A program made the position numbers and the translations under genes. 64,000 nucleotides of DNA from JAAELZ01 sp965237485 (lineage in GTDB: Bacteria; Pseudomonadota; Gammaproteobacteria; Arenicellales; Poriferihabitantaceae), in assembly GCA_965237485.1 (NCBI GenBank), contig CBDEFQ010000005.1, positions 1 through 64,000 on the forward strand, written 5' to 3'. This document shows, piece by piece, positions 17,763 through 27,103 of the stretch; position 1 is the stretch's first letter, and each line of letters starts with the position of its first letter. The notes below the pieces were generated by a model, which saw nothing but the letters and a program-made list of their open reading frames with translations, ran no database searches and had not been told where the DNA came from.

Positions 17763-18808
17763 TTACGACTCAGACGCGCATTAAAGTAATCAATGATGTT
17801 AATGAAGCAGTAGACGCAGGTTCAAAGCGTTCAAGTGCTTGTGAGTTGGTTGGCCTTGCCGAGTCTACGCTTAGACGTTGGAAGCCAAAAGGAGAAGATA
17901 GTATCCGCAGTGATCAACGTCCTTTGGTAGAAAAGCCAGTCCCTGGCAATAAACTAAGCGAGCAAGAGCAGCAACACATTTTATCGATATGTAATGAATC
18001 GGCATACAATCATTTGCCGCCGTCGCAAATAGTACCGCAGTTGGCTGACAAAGGTATTTATGTGGCCAGCGAGTCTAGCTTTTATCGAGTTCTCAAGGCG
18101 CATGGGCAATTGAAGCACCGCGGCCGCGCCAAACAAAAGCAGTCCCGAACACCCGATACTCATATAGCACTAAAACCTAATGCTGTGTGGATGTGGGATA
18201 TCACCTATTTGGCGACGCGTACTATTGGCAAGCATTATTACCTGTACATGGTAGAAGACCTTTACAGTCGCTATGGCGTTCACTGGGAAGTACATCCTGT
18301 TGAAAGCGGTGAATTAGGTGCGCAGTTGATGTCTCAGGCGGCTCTAAAAGTGGCCAGCTGCGATGGCATGCCCGTCTTACACAGTGATAATGGCAGCCCA
18401 ATGAAATCGTTCACAATGAGAGCGAAGTTAGAAGCATTAGGAATAAAGCCCTCTTACTCAAGGCCAAGAGTAAGCAATGACAACGCTTATATTGAATCCA
18501 TGTTTAGAACGGTAAAGTATTGCCCTGCGTGGCCTTCTCAAGGCTTCGATAGCTTAGAGGCCGCCCGCCAATGGGTGGGTAAGTTTATGCAATGGTATAA
18601 CGAAGAACATCGTCACAGTGCTATACGCTACGTTACACCTGGCCAGCGTTATCGCGGTGAAGATAGTGCCCTATTAGCAAAACGAGAAGTTGTTTATCAG
18701 GAAGCTAAAGCAGCAAAACCTAATCGGTGGTCTGGCCAAACCCGAAATTGGCGGCCTTGTGGTGCGGTTGCGCTGAACCCACAAAAAGAAGTATTATTGG
18801 CTGCGTAG
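17759..18808 (+). CDS. IS-C OrfB (DDE transposase)
   Basis: 349 residues from the ATG overlapping the OrfA stop (an upstream in-frame TTG at 17741 belongs to the frameshift zone). rve domain: VWMWDITYLATRTIGKHYYL (Asp), VLHSDNGSPMKSF (Asp), SNDNAYIESMFRTVKYCPAW (Glu) and WYNEEHRHSAI. Intact. Near-identical copy at 21569-22618. Confidence 0.9.
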   Translation: MITTQTRIKVINDVNEAVDAGSKRSSACELVGLAESTLRRWKPKGEDSIRSDQRPLVEKPVPGNKLSEQEQQHILSICNESAYNHLPPSQIVPQLADKGIYVASESSFYRVLKAHGQLKHRGRAKQKQSRTPDTHIALKPNAVWMWDITYLATRTIGKHYYLYMVEDLYSRYGVHWEVHPVESGELGAQLMSQAALKVASCDGMPVLHSDNGSPMKSFTMRAKLEALGIKPSYSRPRVSNDNAYIESMFRTVKYCPAWPSQGFDSLEAARQWVGKFMQWYNEEHRHSAIRYVTPGQRYRGEDSALLAKREVVYQEAKAAKPNRWSGQTRNWRPCGAVALNPQKEVLLAA

Positions 18809-19038
18809 GAAAATGTGCAACTACCCTGAAAATTGCCGGATTGAATATCAACCAGCTGTACATTGGACCCAACTTGCCCAAAGCTTGTCTCATATTCACT
18901 AGTCTTAATGCCAATTCGGCGGTTATATTTGGTTGCATCATTTGCCCAGGCCTTTTCCTCGTAGCCAAGAAAGTGGCCAACAACATAAGTACCTGAAAGT
19001 AAATTTGTTTGAGGTTTAGTCATGAGTTATTTCCGTTG

Positions 19039-19311
19039 TTAATTTTTTGAGAGCCCGGTCGCATGTTTTGCAGTGAGAGAAGTTATAGATGGTTGAAAGC
19101 TGACTTCTTCGGGATCGATTAAATCTTTCGTAATAAATAAACGATTACATAAGCTAGGAGAGAAGTCGGACTGTTGAATAATGTAATGGAGGGTTTTCGA
19201 TGAGAAAGAACTAAGCCATGAAGCCTCATCTACATGAGACTCAAACATAAGCTTAATGTAATCTTTTTTGGAGATAGACAGTCCATCTGCACTTATTAGA
19301 ATTTCTGACAT
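19039..19311 (-). CDS. satellite-unit 90-aa protein, unit 1
   Basis: MSEILISADGLSISKKDYIK, 90 residues, between the replication and ssDNA-binding genes; its ATG follows the replication-gene TGA by one base (TGATATG). No recognised domain, signal or membrane segment. Identical to 26830-27102. The location corresponds to small accessory ORFs in inovirus replication modules; function unknown. Confidence 0.65.
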   Translation of the reverse strand: MSEILISADGLSISKKDYIKLMFESHVDEASWLSSFSSKTLHYIIQQSDFSPSLCNRLFITKDLIDPEEVSFQPSITSLTAKHATGLSKN

Positions 19312-19633
19312 ATCAAGCCGCCAATCTAAGCTTAGTAACTGGCTGCTGATACCAATGAGGAACTGGCAAATCAGATATAGTTATCTTCCTGATTTCTTTA
19401 ACAGTAACAGGACTAAAGCGAGATATATCACATGGTAATCCAATATCAATTCCTATCTTCCTTAATCTGGCTCTGTGTGTTTGCACCTGCTTCTTAGATA
19501 AATCCATATTAACCCCATGCATCCACTGAATGGCGTACATAGCAGTGAAGTGGACCCCATGATTAGGACAGGTTGAAGGCCAAAATAAGGAGTTATTTTC
19601 TGTTTTATAATTGTTCAAAACGAGGAACAGAAA

Positions 19634-19915
19634 ATGAGTAAAAAGCGTAGAAACCATGCCCCACCATTCAAAGCCAAAGTTGCTCTTGCAGCAATCAAAG
19701 GTGATGAAACATTAAGCAATCTTGCTAGTCGTTATGACATCAATGCAAATCTTATCGTCAAGTGGAAGAAACAATTGCTCGATAGCTCAGCTGAAGTCTT
19801 TGCATCAGGCACAGGCTTATCTCCAAACCGAGAATCAGAGATTAAATCATTACAGGCAAAGATCGGTGAAATCACCATGGAAAACGATTTTTTATCAAAA
19901 GCGCTCGGTCGTTAA
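19634..19915 (+). CDS. IS-D OrfA
   Basis: 93-residue HTH_Tnp_1 protein (MSKKRRNHAPPFKAKVALAA; LASRYDINANLIVKWKKQLL) with a C-terminal leucine-rich helix ending FLSKALGR. Typical first ORF of the IS3 subgroup. OrfB begins 20 bp after its stop in another frame. Confidence 0.9.
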   Translation: MSKKRRNHAPPFKAKVALAAIKGDETLSNLASRYDINANLIVKWKKQLLDSSAEVFASGTGLSPNRESEIKSLQAKIGEITMENDFLSKALGR

Positions 19916-19935
19916 ACAGACCTGAGCGCAAAACT

Positions 19936-20760
19936 ATGATTAATAAAAGCAATAAACTATCGTTAGTTCGTCAGTGTAAATTGTTGAAGATTCATCGTTC
20001 CCATGTTTATTACAAAACCTCACCTGCTAATGAGGATGACTTGGAACTGATGCATCTGATTGATCGCATTCACCTCAATCGGCCCTTTCTTGGCAGTAGA
20101 CGCATTCGTGATGTGTTGCAAGATGTAGGCCACCGAGTTGACCGTAAACATGTGCGACGCTTAATGCGTAAGATGGGCATTAAAGCCATCTATCCTAGGC
20201 CTAACACCAGCAAGAAGAAGGCGGGGCACAAGATTTATCCTTATCTGCTAGGTGGGTTGGCCATCAATCAACCCAATCAAGCTTGGTGTACCGATATAAC
20301 TTATATCCCGATGCCTAAGGGCTTTGCTTATCTTACCGTTGTGATGGATTGGTATTCTCGTAAAGTGCTGTCATGGCGGCTTAGCAACAGCATGGATAGC
20401 GCATTCTGCGTAGATGCTTTGGAAGAGGCACTGCATTACTACGGCAAGCCTGATATCTTTAACAGCGATCAAGGTGCGCAATTTACCAGTGAGGCGTTTA
20501 CCGGTGTACTCAAAGACAATGGTATTCGCATCAGCATGGATGGCAAAGGTGCTTGGCGTGACAATGTATTTGTTGAGCGCTTATGGCGCAGCGTGAAATA
20601 TGAGGAAGTCTATTTGCAAGCCTACCAATCGATGAAAGAGGCAAAAGACGGCATTGGCTCCTGGATAAACTATTACAACCAAGAGCGTAAACATCAAACA
20701 TTGGGCATGGTCCCTGACATGATGTATGATCCATGTCGCGGCCTGAAATTGGCTGCTTAA
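19936..20760 (+). CDS. IS-D OrfB (DDE transposase)
   Basis: 274 residues. HTH_21-like N-terminus (LNRPFLGSRRIRDVLQDVGH), then rve domain: AWCTDITYIPMPKGFAYLTV (Asp), IFNSDQGAQFTSEAF (Asp), GAWRDNVFVERLWRSVKYEEVY (Glu) and NYYNQERKHQTLG. Complete. Copy 2 at 30487-31311 differs at a few residues (ECLWRS for ERLWRS). Confidence 0.92.
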   Translation: MINKSNKLSLVRQCKLLKIHRSHVYYKTSPANEDDLELMHLIDRIHLNRPFLGSRRIRDVLQDVGHRVDRKHVRRLMRKMGIKAIYPRPNTSKKKAGHKIYPYLLGGLAINQPNQAWCTDITYIPMPKGFAYLTVVMDWYSRKVLSWRLSNSMDSAFCVDALEEALHYYGKPDIFNSDQGAQFTSEAFTGVLKDNGIRISMDGKGAWRDNVFVERLWRSVKYEEVYLQAYQSMKEAKDGIGSWINYYNQERKHQTLGMVPDMMYDPCRGLKLAA

Positions 20761-21080
20761 TCAGCTGAAAATAACTCCTAAGCCATCTGTCCTAAAAAGC
20801 GGGTCCACTTCTCAGTGCAATTGGCGGATAGTGTGCTTCTGCAAATGTTGTTATTAATCAATTGCTCAGATATGTTTTCTAGCTTCATAGCGTTCACCTT
20901 TAAACGTTGGTCAATGTGTAAAAACTCTTTATGTAATGTCTCCAATTGAGAGAAATCTATTAATCCGTAAAAGGATAAATTATGGCGCCTCAGATACTCT
21001 GATTTAACTTTCTGCTCAAACCCCAGACGTCAGGGTAGTTGCACACATTTTAATTCACAAGGGGCGGCGGAGAAATACTC

Positions 21081-21572
21081 ATGCCGAAATATAGCGTAGA
21101 ACGAAGAGAAGCTGTTTTATCTAAATTATTATCATCAAATAGTCAGTCCTTCGCAGAAATATCTAGAGAAGAAGGAATCAGTGTTCAAACCTTGTATGAT
21201 TGGCGAAATAAAGCCAGACGATCAGGAGTTTTAATGCCTAATAGTGATTCATCTAATCAGTGGGATTGCCAAACTAAGTTCACCGTAGTTCTTGAAATTG
21301 CTGCGATGAATGAACAAGAATTATCTGCGTATTGCCGAGAGAAAGGCCTATACCCTACTCAAATAACGCAATGGCGAGAAGCTTGTATTAATGGTGTTGA
21401 TGAGGCTCTCATTAGCCCTAAAGTTGCGCGCGATGAAATACGTGCGTTAAAAAAAGACAAGAAGAAGCTAGAAACCCAGCTGCGCCGCAAAGATAAAGCC
21501 TTGGCTGAAACGGCCGCATTATTAGTATTACAAAAAAAGTTTCAGGTGCTTTGGGAGGACGAGGAAGTATGA
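21081..21572 (+). CDS. IS-C OrfA, copy 2
   Basis: 163 residues, differing from copy 1 at two positions (VLEIAAM for VLETAAM; KKFQVLWED for KKFQALWED). Same A AAA AAG slip site and ATGA overlap with OrfB. Confidence 0.88.
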   Translation: MPKYSVERREAVLSKLLSSNSQSFAEISREEGISVQTLYDWRNKARRSGVLMPNSDSSNQWDCQTKFTVVLEIAAMNEQELSAYCREKGLYPTQITQWREACINGVDEALISPKVARDEIRALKKDKKKLETQLRRKDKALAETAALLVLQKKFQVLWEDEEV

Positions 21573-22618
21573 TTACGACTCAGACGCGCATTAAAGTAAT
21601 CAATGATGTTAATGAAGCAGTAGACGCAGGTTCAAAGCGTTCAAGTGCTTGTGAGTTGGTTGGCCTTGCCGAGTCTACGCTTAGACGTTGGAAGCCAAAA
21701 GGAGAAGATAGTATCCGCAGTGATCAACGTCCTTTGGTAGAAAAGCCAGTCCCTGGCAATAAACTAAGCGAGCAAGAGCAGCAACACATTTTATCGATAT
21801 GTAATGAATCGGCATACAATCATTTGCCGCCGTCGCAAATAGTACCGCAGTTGGCTGACAAAGGTATTTATGTGGCCAGCGAGTCTAGCTTTTATCGAGT
21901 TCTCAAGGCGCATGGGCAATTGAAGCACCGCGGCCGCGCCAAACAAAAGCAGTCCCGAACACCCGATACTCATATAGCGCTAAAACCTAATGCTGTGTGG
22001 ATGTGGGATATCACCTATTTGGCGACGCGTACTATTGGCAAGCATTATTACCTGTACATGGTAGAAGACCTTTACAGTCGCTATGGCGTTCACTGGGAAG
22101 TACATCCTGTTGAAAGCGGTGAATTAGGTGCGCAGTTGATGTCTCAGGCGGCTCTAAAAGTGGCCAGCTGCGATGGCATGCCCGTCTTACACAGTGATAA
22201 TGGCAGCCCAATGAAATCGTTCACAATGAGAGCGAAGTTAGAAGCATTAGGAATAAAGCCCTCTTACTCAAGGCCAAGAGTAAGCAATGACAACGCTTAT
22301 ATTGAATCCATGTTTAGAACGGTAAAGTATTGCCCTGCGTGGCCTTCTCAAGGCTTCGATAGCTTAGAGGCCGCCCGCCAATGGGTGGGTAAGTTTATGC
22401 AATGGTATAACGAAGAACATCGTCACAGTGCTATACGCTACGTTACACCTGGCCAGCGTTATCGCGGTGAAGATAGTGCCCTATTAGCAAAACGAGAAGT
22501 TGTTTATCAGGAAGCTAAAGCAGCAAAACCTAATCGGTGGTCTGGCCAAACCCGAAATTGGCGGCCTTGTGGTGCGGTTGCGCTGAACCCACAAAAAGAA
22601 GTATTATTGGCTGCGTAG
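21569..22618 (+). CDS. IS-C OrfB, copy 2
   Basis: 349 residues, identical in protein sequence to copy 1 as far as compared, with the same DDE blocks (VWMWDITYLA, VLHSDNGS, SNDNAYIESMF). The near-identity and absence from unit 2 mark both IS-C insertions as recent. Confidence 0.9.
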   Translation: MITTQTRIKVINDVNEAVDAGSKRSSACELVGLAESTLRRWKPKGEDSIRSDQRPLVEKPVPGNKLSEQEQQHILSICNESAYNHLPPSQIVPQLADKGIYVASESSFYRVLKAHGQLKHRGRAKQKQSRTPDTHIALKPNAVWMWDITYLATRTIGKHYYLYMVEDLYSRYGVHWEVHPVESGELGAQLMSQAALKVASCDGMPVLHSDNGSPMKSFTMRAKLEALGIKPSYSRPRVSNDNAYIESMFRTVKYCPAWPSQGFDSLEAARQWVGKFMQWYNEEHRHSAIRYVTPGQRYRGEDSALLAKREVVYQEAKAAKPNRWSGQTRNWRPCGAVALNPQKEVLLAA

Positions 22619-23448
22619 GAAAATGTGCAACTACCCTGAAAATTGCCGCAAAGCGCACTACGCCATTAGTAGCGCAATAGTCATGGACTTTCTTGATGTA
22701 AATATATTCGCTTGAGTGAGAGCCGTATTGACGTTTTATCTTTGGAAATCCATGTAACGATATCTCATTCGCTTTATCATAAATGGTTGGATATATAAGC
22801 TTGGCTTTATTAAGTTTGCTACGCCAATCAACGGAACAGCCATTCGAATGCAAATGAGGTATTGAGTTACGATACTTCTGAGTGGATAAACCCTTAATGT
22901 AAGCAGATTGATTGCCCTTCCCTGCCATCCTGTTGGTCGTTAAATGAACCTCTTGAATGATAGCGCCATCTGAAACTTTATGAGACTTCTTGCCGTCTTT
23001 ACTTTGGCGATACCAAACCTTAGTGGCCTTAGTGAAAACTGGCAATCCTTTCTCAGAAAGTATGGAATTAAAAACGGATACACACTGATCTAAATTAGTA
23101 TATCCAAATAGATTATCGAGTCGATTAATTCTAGATGGATTGCCATCAACTTCAATCCTTCCTGACCTGACTCGTATTCCTAATGAGGTGCTATGAGAGC
23201 CTTCATATCTAAGATAATGACTGCGCTCTTGCGTTTCATCAGTGATTCTTCCTGTTTCCATATCAACTTTGACATAACACTCACGATACTCATTAGGTAT
23301 CTGATCAAAATCAAAGTCCTGAGAAACCTTTAGCCCATCGATAAACATATCAAAAGCTATCGATAAACAAAGTGACCGTATCGAGAGAAATCACTCTCGA
23401 ATAGATATATGCATTGATTGCTGTCAAGACCACCATATGCTGAATTTA

Positions 23449-23516
23449 ACACCCTTATAAGGGTAATTACAACAGAGAGTGGAGTTATAGGGTGTAATAT
23501 TTGCCCCTATAAGAGT
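23449..23516. promoter_or_regulatory. repressor operator cluster between rep and XRE gene
   Basis: Perfect 14-bp palindrome ACCCTTATAAGGGT at 23451-23464, then an inverted pair TTATAGGG (23485-23492) and CCCTATAA (23505-23512). All share the half-site CCCTTATAA/CCCTATAA and lie in the gap between the divergent replication and XRE genes. This is the expected place for a phage immunity repressor to control its own and the rep promoter. Unit 2 keeps only the first palindrome (28340-28353). Confidence 0.6.
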
Positions 23517-23575
23517 ATTAAATTGTGTATATTGAGAAAATACACTCCTTGTTAACCACTAATTACCTTCTAATA

Positions 23576-24058
23576 ATGGAAATCGGTCAAAGAATAAAAG
23601 CGATTAGAATTAAAAAAAGATTCACAGCAAAACAATTGTCTGAGCTAAGTAAAATACCTGAAAAGAGTATCTATAAAATTGAAGCAGGAGGAGTTAAAGA
23701 CCCACGCATATCTAGCGTGGCAGCAATTGCAAAAGGACTAGATTGCGGGATTGACGAACTACTAAATGACCAAAAAGGAAACGATATATTGCACCAAGCG
23801 ATCGAGTTCATTCACGAATACGATGCCGAAAATGAAATAGAAAAAAACTATGCAATTTACCTACTAGAAAAGTATCGAAGCAAAGAAGAATATTACCAAT
23901 CAATGGCAGATCAAGACTTAGACCCAGATGTGGCTGATGACTTAATGTTGCTAAGTAAGCTTGAAGATAAGCCACATAAAACATACGACGATTACATGCA
24001 CATAAAACAAATAAAAAGTACGCTAAATATCACGGTAGTAAACAAGGAAGAAAGTTAA
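23576..24058 (+). CDS. XRE-family repressor of the satellite unit
   Basis: 160 residues from ATG 23576 (MEIGQRIKAIRIKKRFTAKQ). An N-terminal HTH_3 domain spans about residues 6-60 (LSELSKIPEKSIYKIEAGGVKDPRISSVAAIAKGLDCGIDELL), followed by an acidic helical C-terminus. A longer frame from 23525 is open but lacks a better start. Divergent from the replication gene across the CCCTTATAA operator cluster, equivalent in position to RstR of CTXphi/RS1. Present in unit 1 only; unit 2 ends before it. Confidence 0.82.
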   Translation: MEIGQRIKAIRIKKRFTAKQLSELSKIPEKSIYKIEAGGVKDPRISSVAAIAKGLDCGIDELLNDQKGNDILHQAIEFIHEYDAENEIEKNYAIYLLEKYRSKEEYYQSMADQDLDPDVADDLMLLSKLEDKPHKTYDDYMHIKQIKSTLNITVVNKEES

Positions 24059-24411
24059 TAAAAACCGTTGAGGTCCACGGTAAAGTGGGAGTGTCACCAA
24101 AATAGCTCAATGTCGGCATTTCCAGCAGACCGCCAGAAAATAAACGATAAATCGATCTAGATAAATGGTATTACTGAGATTAGCAAGCCGTAAATCCGCG
24201 CCTCGATGCTAGAAATACCTGTTTAAGTTCATTCAAAAAGGAATAGCCGAGTTTCTGCGGATAACAAAAAATAGCCAGCAAAAAAGGATATAAGAGGGCC
24301 CTTTAACGACAAGACAAATTTAGGCTTGTCAAGATCACAACAAGCAACTAACAGAAACTAACTTTATTTATTTAAAAGTTACAGTTAGTAAGCGTAGATC
24401 CCCCACGACCG

Positions 24412-25805
24412 GAGTTATGCCTGAAAGTGGTGTATGGAGTAGTTGACTAAAAGCGGCGTATCGGGATGAGTTGAGTTTACAACAACTTAAACTTCCACAG
24501 ACATACGCCACTATGAAACAGAATAAAATTATTTCCTTTGAAAAGCCAGAGCAAAGCATCGATCCGCTGCAAGAATTGATTCGCAATGGCGCCAGGCAAC
24601 TCATTCAAACCGCGGTCGAGAGTGAGTTATCTGAACTGCTGTATCGCAATTGTGACAAAGTCTCAGATTCAGGACACGCTGGTGTCGTTCGTAACGGCTA
24701 TTTGCCAGAACGTGAACTGCAAACCGGGATCGGCCCAGTCAAAGTACGTATCCCCAAGGTGCGCTCCCGCACTGGAGTACCGATCACCTTTCGGTCTGCT
24801 TTAGTGCCGCCGTATGTGCGTAAAACGAGAACACTGGAAGCGGCCTTGCCTTGGCTGTATCTCAAGGGTGTCAGCACTGGAGAAATGGGGGATGCACTGA
24901 GCGTGCTAGTGGGTCAATCAGCGACTGGGTTATCATCAAGCACAGTGAGTAAGCTCAAAGCAACGTGGTCTCAGGAGTACAAGGATTGGAATAGAGAAGG
25001 TTTAGATCGAGATCGATGGGTTTATCTATGGGCGGACGGGATACACAGCGGCCTGCGCGGCGATGAGGGCCGACTCTGTGCCTTAGTTGTCATCGGAGTG
25101 AATGAGCGCGGTCACAAGAAATTACTGGCGATTGAAGACGGTGAGCGAGAGTCTACGCAGAGTTGGCGAGAGGTGTTGTTGGCACTCAAGGAGCGAGGCC
25201 TGAATCAACCAGAGCTGGGCATCGGTGATGGTGCTTTAGGCTTTTGGAATGCCCTGGAAGAAGTCTATCCTGGCACTAAACATCAACGGTGTTGGGTGCA
25301 TAAAACGGCCAACGTGCTGAACAAGCTGCCTAAATCGGTGCAGCCCAAAGCAAAAGCAGCTCTGCATAACATTTGGCAGGAAGAAACCAAAGAAGCGGCG
25401 CAAAGCGCCTATCAATTATTCATTAAAACCTGTCAAGACAAGTATCCAAAAGCCACGCAGTGCTTGGAAAAAGATCGCGAAGAGTTAATGACGTTCTACT
25501 CGTTCCCTGCCAAGCACTGGATGAGCATACGTACTACGAATCCAATTGAATCAACATTCGCGACTATCCGACACCGTACCAAACGATGCAAGGGATGTCT
25601 TAGCCGTGATGGCATGTTAAGTATGATGTTCAAGCTGGGTCAGTGCGCAGAGAAAAAGTGGAACCGAATACGCGGGTTCGCCTATCTAGCAAAAGTGATT
25701 CAAGGGGTTCCATTTAAAGATGGAATAGAGCAAACTAATGACTACTCAGATCAAACCGAGGCCGCTTGAAGAAAATGCCTCATACACCAGATTCGGGCAT
25801 AACTC
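24412..25805 (+). mobile_element. IS256-family element, copy 2
   Basis: Identical position and CCACGACCG duplication as copy 1, offset by 9423 bp. It was duplicated together with its host unit rather than transposed independently. Confidence 0.93.
24513..25769 (+). CDS. IS256-family transposase, copy 2
   Basis: 418 residues from ATG 24513, complete, with the usual HQRCWVHKTANVLNKLPK signature and all three catalytic blocks. Differs from copy 1 at the Trp/Arg of that signature and at SAYQL/STYQL. Confidence 0.93.
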   Translation: MKQNKIISFEKPEQSIDPLQELIRNGARQLIQTAVESELSELLYRNCDKVSDSGHAGVVRNGYLPERELQTGIGPVKVRIPKVRSRTGVPITFRSALVPPYVRKTRTLEAALPWLYLKGVSTGEMGDALSVLVGQSATGLSSSTVSKLKATWSQEYKDWNREGLDRDRWVYLWADGIHSGLRGDEGRLCALVVIGVNERGHKKLLAIEDGERESTQSWREVLLALKERGLNQPELGIGDGALGFWNALEEVYPGTKHQRCWVHKTANVLNKLPKSVQPKAKAALHNIWQEETKEAAQSAYQLFIKTCQDKYPKATQCLEKDREELMTFYSFPAKHWMSIRTTNPIESTFATIRHRTKRCKGCLSRDGMLSMMFKLGQCAEKKWNRIRGFAYLAKVIQGVPFKDGIEQTNDYSDQTEAA

Positions 25806-25835
25806 CCACGACCGCGAATGAGCGACTTATTCAAA

Positions 25836-26072
25836 TTACCCTATATTCGATTTAGTTAATAATTCGACATGATTATCCATATCTGCCCTGGTTAATTTTC
25901 CCTTCGTTAACAAATGTTGATAAGTTTCCATATCTTCATCAATGATCTCAGTACCCAAAGATGCAATATTAAATATCAAGTCTGATCTGCTCCAATTGCA
26001 AGCCCTTCTAAACCGTTCTACAGCCTGATAGTAAATTCGATCTGGTTCTGTGATATAAACTTTCTTAACCAT
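25836..26072 (-). CDS. satellite-unit 78-aa protein, unit 2
   Basis: Identical to the unit 1 protein (16413-16649); unknown function. In this undisturbed unit it is the last of five minus-strand genes (rep, 90-aa, ssb, 108-aa, 78-aa), following a gap of 71 bp. Confidence 0.65.
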   Translation of the reverse strand: MVKKVYITEPDRIYYQAVERFRRACNWSRSDLIFNIASLGTEIIDEDMETYQHLLTKGKLTRADMDNHVELLTKSNIG

Positions 26073-26143
26073 GATTTAACCCTCATATGGTTGGTTGTGG
26101 TTAGCACTTGAAGGTAATGTCAATTACCGACAAGTGCGATTAA

Positions 26144-26470
26144 TTAAAACTTATAGTCGCGCCAAAATGGATAGATTTTATGACCTTCATAGAATAATGG
26201 ATTTTGGTCATGCTCGAAGATCATGTAATACATATCAAAACGAACTTCAGCTGCTTGGTTCAGCTGTTGATTGAAGATAAAGTACATCTCATTCCACATA
26301 TTTAAGCGTATATCATCGCTATGATTAAGCTGTAATTCACGCCAATAAGACATGAAATGTTCCGTTATATATTGCATATAAAGAATGGCACAGCGGCCAT
26401 GTTTACAGCGCGCGTTTTGCTCAATCTTTTCAAGCGGAAGAATATATTTAACAAGCCTAGGATGAGCCAT
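26144..26470 (-). CDS. satellite-unit 108-aa protein, unit 2
   Basis: Identical to 16721-17047. ATG 26470 lies 5 bp past the ssDNA-binding protein stop with TAAGGA just before it, supporting this start and translational coupling. No recognised domain. Confidence 0.65.
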   Translation of the reverse strand: MAHPRLVKYILPLEKIEQNARCKHGRCAILYMQYITEHFMSYWRELQLNHSDDIRLNMWNEMYFIFNQQLNQAAEVRFDMYYMIFEHDQNPLFYEGHKIYPFWRDYKF

Positions 26471-26475
26471 ATTCC

Positions 26476-26814
26476 TTAATCTATAGGCGATATTCTTGCA
26501 TCTTTTGGCATAAAGCAACTTAAAAAAGCACCATTACGGCCACCTGCCCTAGCCCTAAATACGACAGGAACTTTAACTAATTTTCCGTCTAAGTCATTGA
26601 TGCTATTTTTAATGTAATCGACATCTTGTGATTGAATATCAACCAGCTGTACATTGGACCCAACTTGCCCAAAGCTTGTCTCATATTCACTAGTCTTAAT
26701 GCCAATTCGGCGGTTATATTTGGTTGCATCATTTGCCCAGGCCTTTTCCTCGTAGCCAAGAAAGTGGCCAACAACATAAGTACCTGAAAGTAAATTTGTT
26801 TGAGGTTTAGTCAT
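26476..26814 (-). CDS. inovirus ssDNA-binding protein (DUF1293/gV-like)
   Basis: 112 residues, MTKPQTNLLSGTYVVGHFLG to ...FMPKDARISPID. The VVGHFLGYEEK start, the central GQVGSNVQLVDIQ strand, and the KVPVVFRARAGGRNGAFLSCFMPKDA ending are characteristic of helix-destabilising proteins in Pseudomonas/Vibrio-type filamentous phages. It would coat the replicative single strand and switch the phage from double-strand replication to strand export. Encoded downstream of the replication protein as in other inoviruses. Confidence 0.82.
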   Translation of the reverse strand: MTKPQTNLLSGTYVVGHFLGYEEKAWANDATKYNRRIGIKTSEYETSFGQVGSNVQLVDIQSQDVDYIKNSINDLDGKLVKVPVVFRARAGGRNGAFLSCFMPKDARISPID

Positions 26815-26829
26815 GAGTTATTTCCGTTG

Positions 26830-27102
26830 TTAATTTTTTGAGAGCCCGGTCGCATGTTTTGCAGTGAGAGAAGTTATAGATGGTTGAAAGCTGACTTCTT
26901 CGGGATCGATTAAATCTTTCGTAATAAATAAACGATTACATAAGCTAGGAGAGAAGTCGGACTGTTGAATAATGTAATGGAGGGTTTTCGATGAGAAAGA
27001 ACTAAGCCATGAAGCCTCATCTACATGAGACTCAAACATAAGCTTAATGTAATCTTTTTTGGAGATAGACAGTCCATCTGCACTTATTAGAATTTCTGAC
27101 AT
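26830..27102 (-). CDS. satellite-unit 90-aa protein, unit 2
   Basis: Identical to 19039-19311. Start overlaps the rep stop region (TGATATG), so it is probably translated by coupling to rep. Function unknown. Confidence 0.65.
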   Translation of the reverse strand: MSEILISADGLSISKKDYIKLMFESHVDEASWLSSFSSKTLHYIIQQSDFSPSLCNRLFITKDLIDPEEVSFQPSITSLTAKHATGLSKN

Positions 27103-27103
27103 A

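Larger units (their letters stand above)
17211..18838 (+). mobile_element. IS3-family element IS-C, copy 1
   Basis: 1628 bp from CCCCAGACGTCAGGGTAGTT to ...CCCTGAAAATTGCCG. Inner inverted repeats TCAGGGTAGTTGCACA/TGTGCAACTACCCTGA. Target duplication GATT (17207-17210, 18839-18842) confirmed against the empty site in unit 2. Confidence 0.92.
17053..19023 (-). pseudogene. inovirus ssDNA-binding protein, unit 1, split by IS-C
   Basis: N-terminal part (from ATG 19023, MTKPQTNLLSGTYVVGHFLG) and C-terminal part (17210-17053, ...VPVVFRARAGGRNGAFLSCF) are separated by IS-C copy 1 with its GATT duplication. The intact gene is at 26476-26814 in unit 2. Confidence 0.85.
19548..20812 (+). mobile_element. 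IS3-family element IS-D, copy 1
   Basis: About 1265 bp, ends GAAGTGGACCCCATGATTAG and, inverted, AGAAGTGGACCCGCTTTTTA. CAGT (or CAGTG; the boundary is ambiguous by one base) flanks both sides, and unit 2 shows the empty site. Inserted in the replication gene. Confidence 0.9.
21021..22648 (+). mobile_element. IS3-family element IS-C, copy 2
   Basis: 1628 bp, same length and ends as copy 1. Target duplication CAAA (21017-21020, 22649-22652), empty site visible in unit 2 at about 27539. Confidence 0.92.
19313..23348 (-). pseudogene. inovirus gene II/X replication protein, unit 1, in three pieces
   Basis: Same gene as the intact 27104-28237 in unit 2. Pieces are 23348-22653 (MFIDGLKVSQDFDFDQIPNE to ...CATNGVVRF), 21016-20813 and 19547-19313 (ending VTKLRLAA). 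IS-C copy 2 (duplication CAAA) and IS-D copy 1 (duplication CAGT) interrupt it. Comparison with unit 2 proves both empty sites. Confidence 0.9.
14673..24095 (-). mobile_element. inovirus-derived satellite-like unit 1
   Basis: Direct-repeat unit that reappears at 24096-28369 (offset 9423 bp until the first interruption). After subtracting IS256, two IS-C and one IS-D with their duplications it is about 3.5 kb. It holds a noncoding leader, 78-aa and 108-aa ORFs, DUF1293-like ssDNA-binding protein, 90-aa ORF, gene II/X replication protein and a divergent XRE repressor. No coat, pIII, pVI or Zot/pI gene is present, so it would need a helper phage. It starts 2 bp from the dif-like site. Confidence 0.82.
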
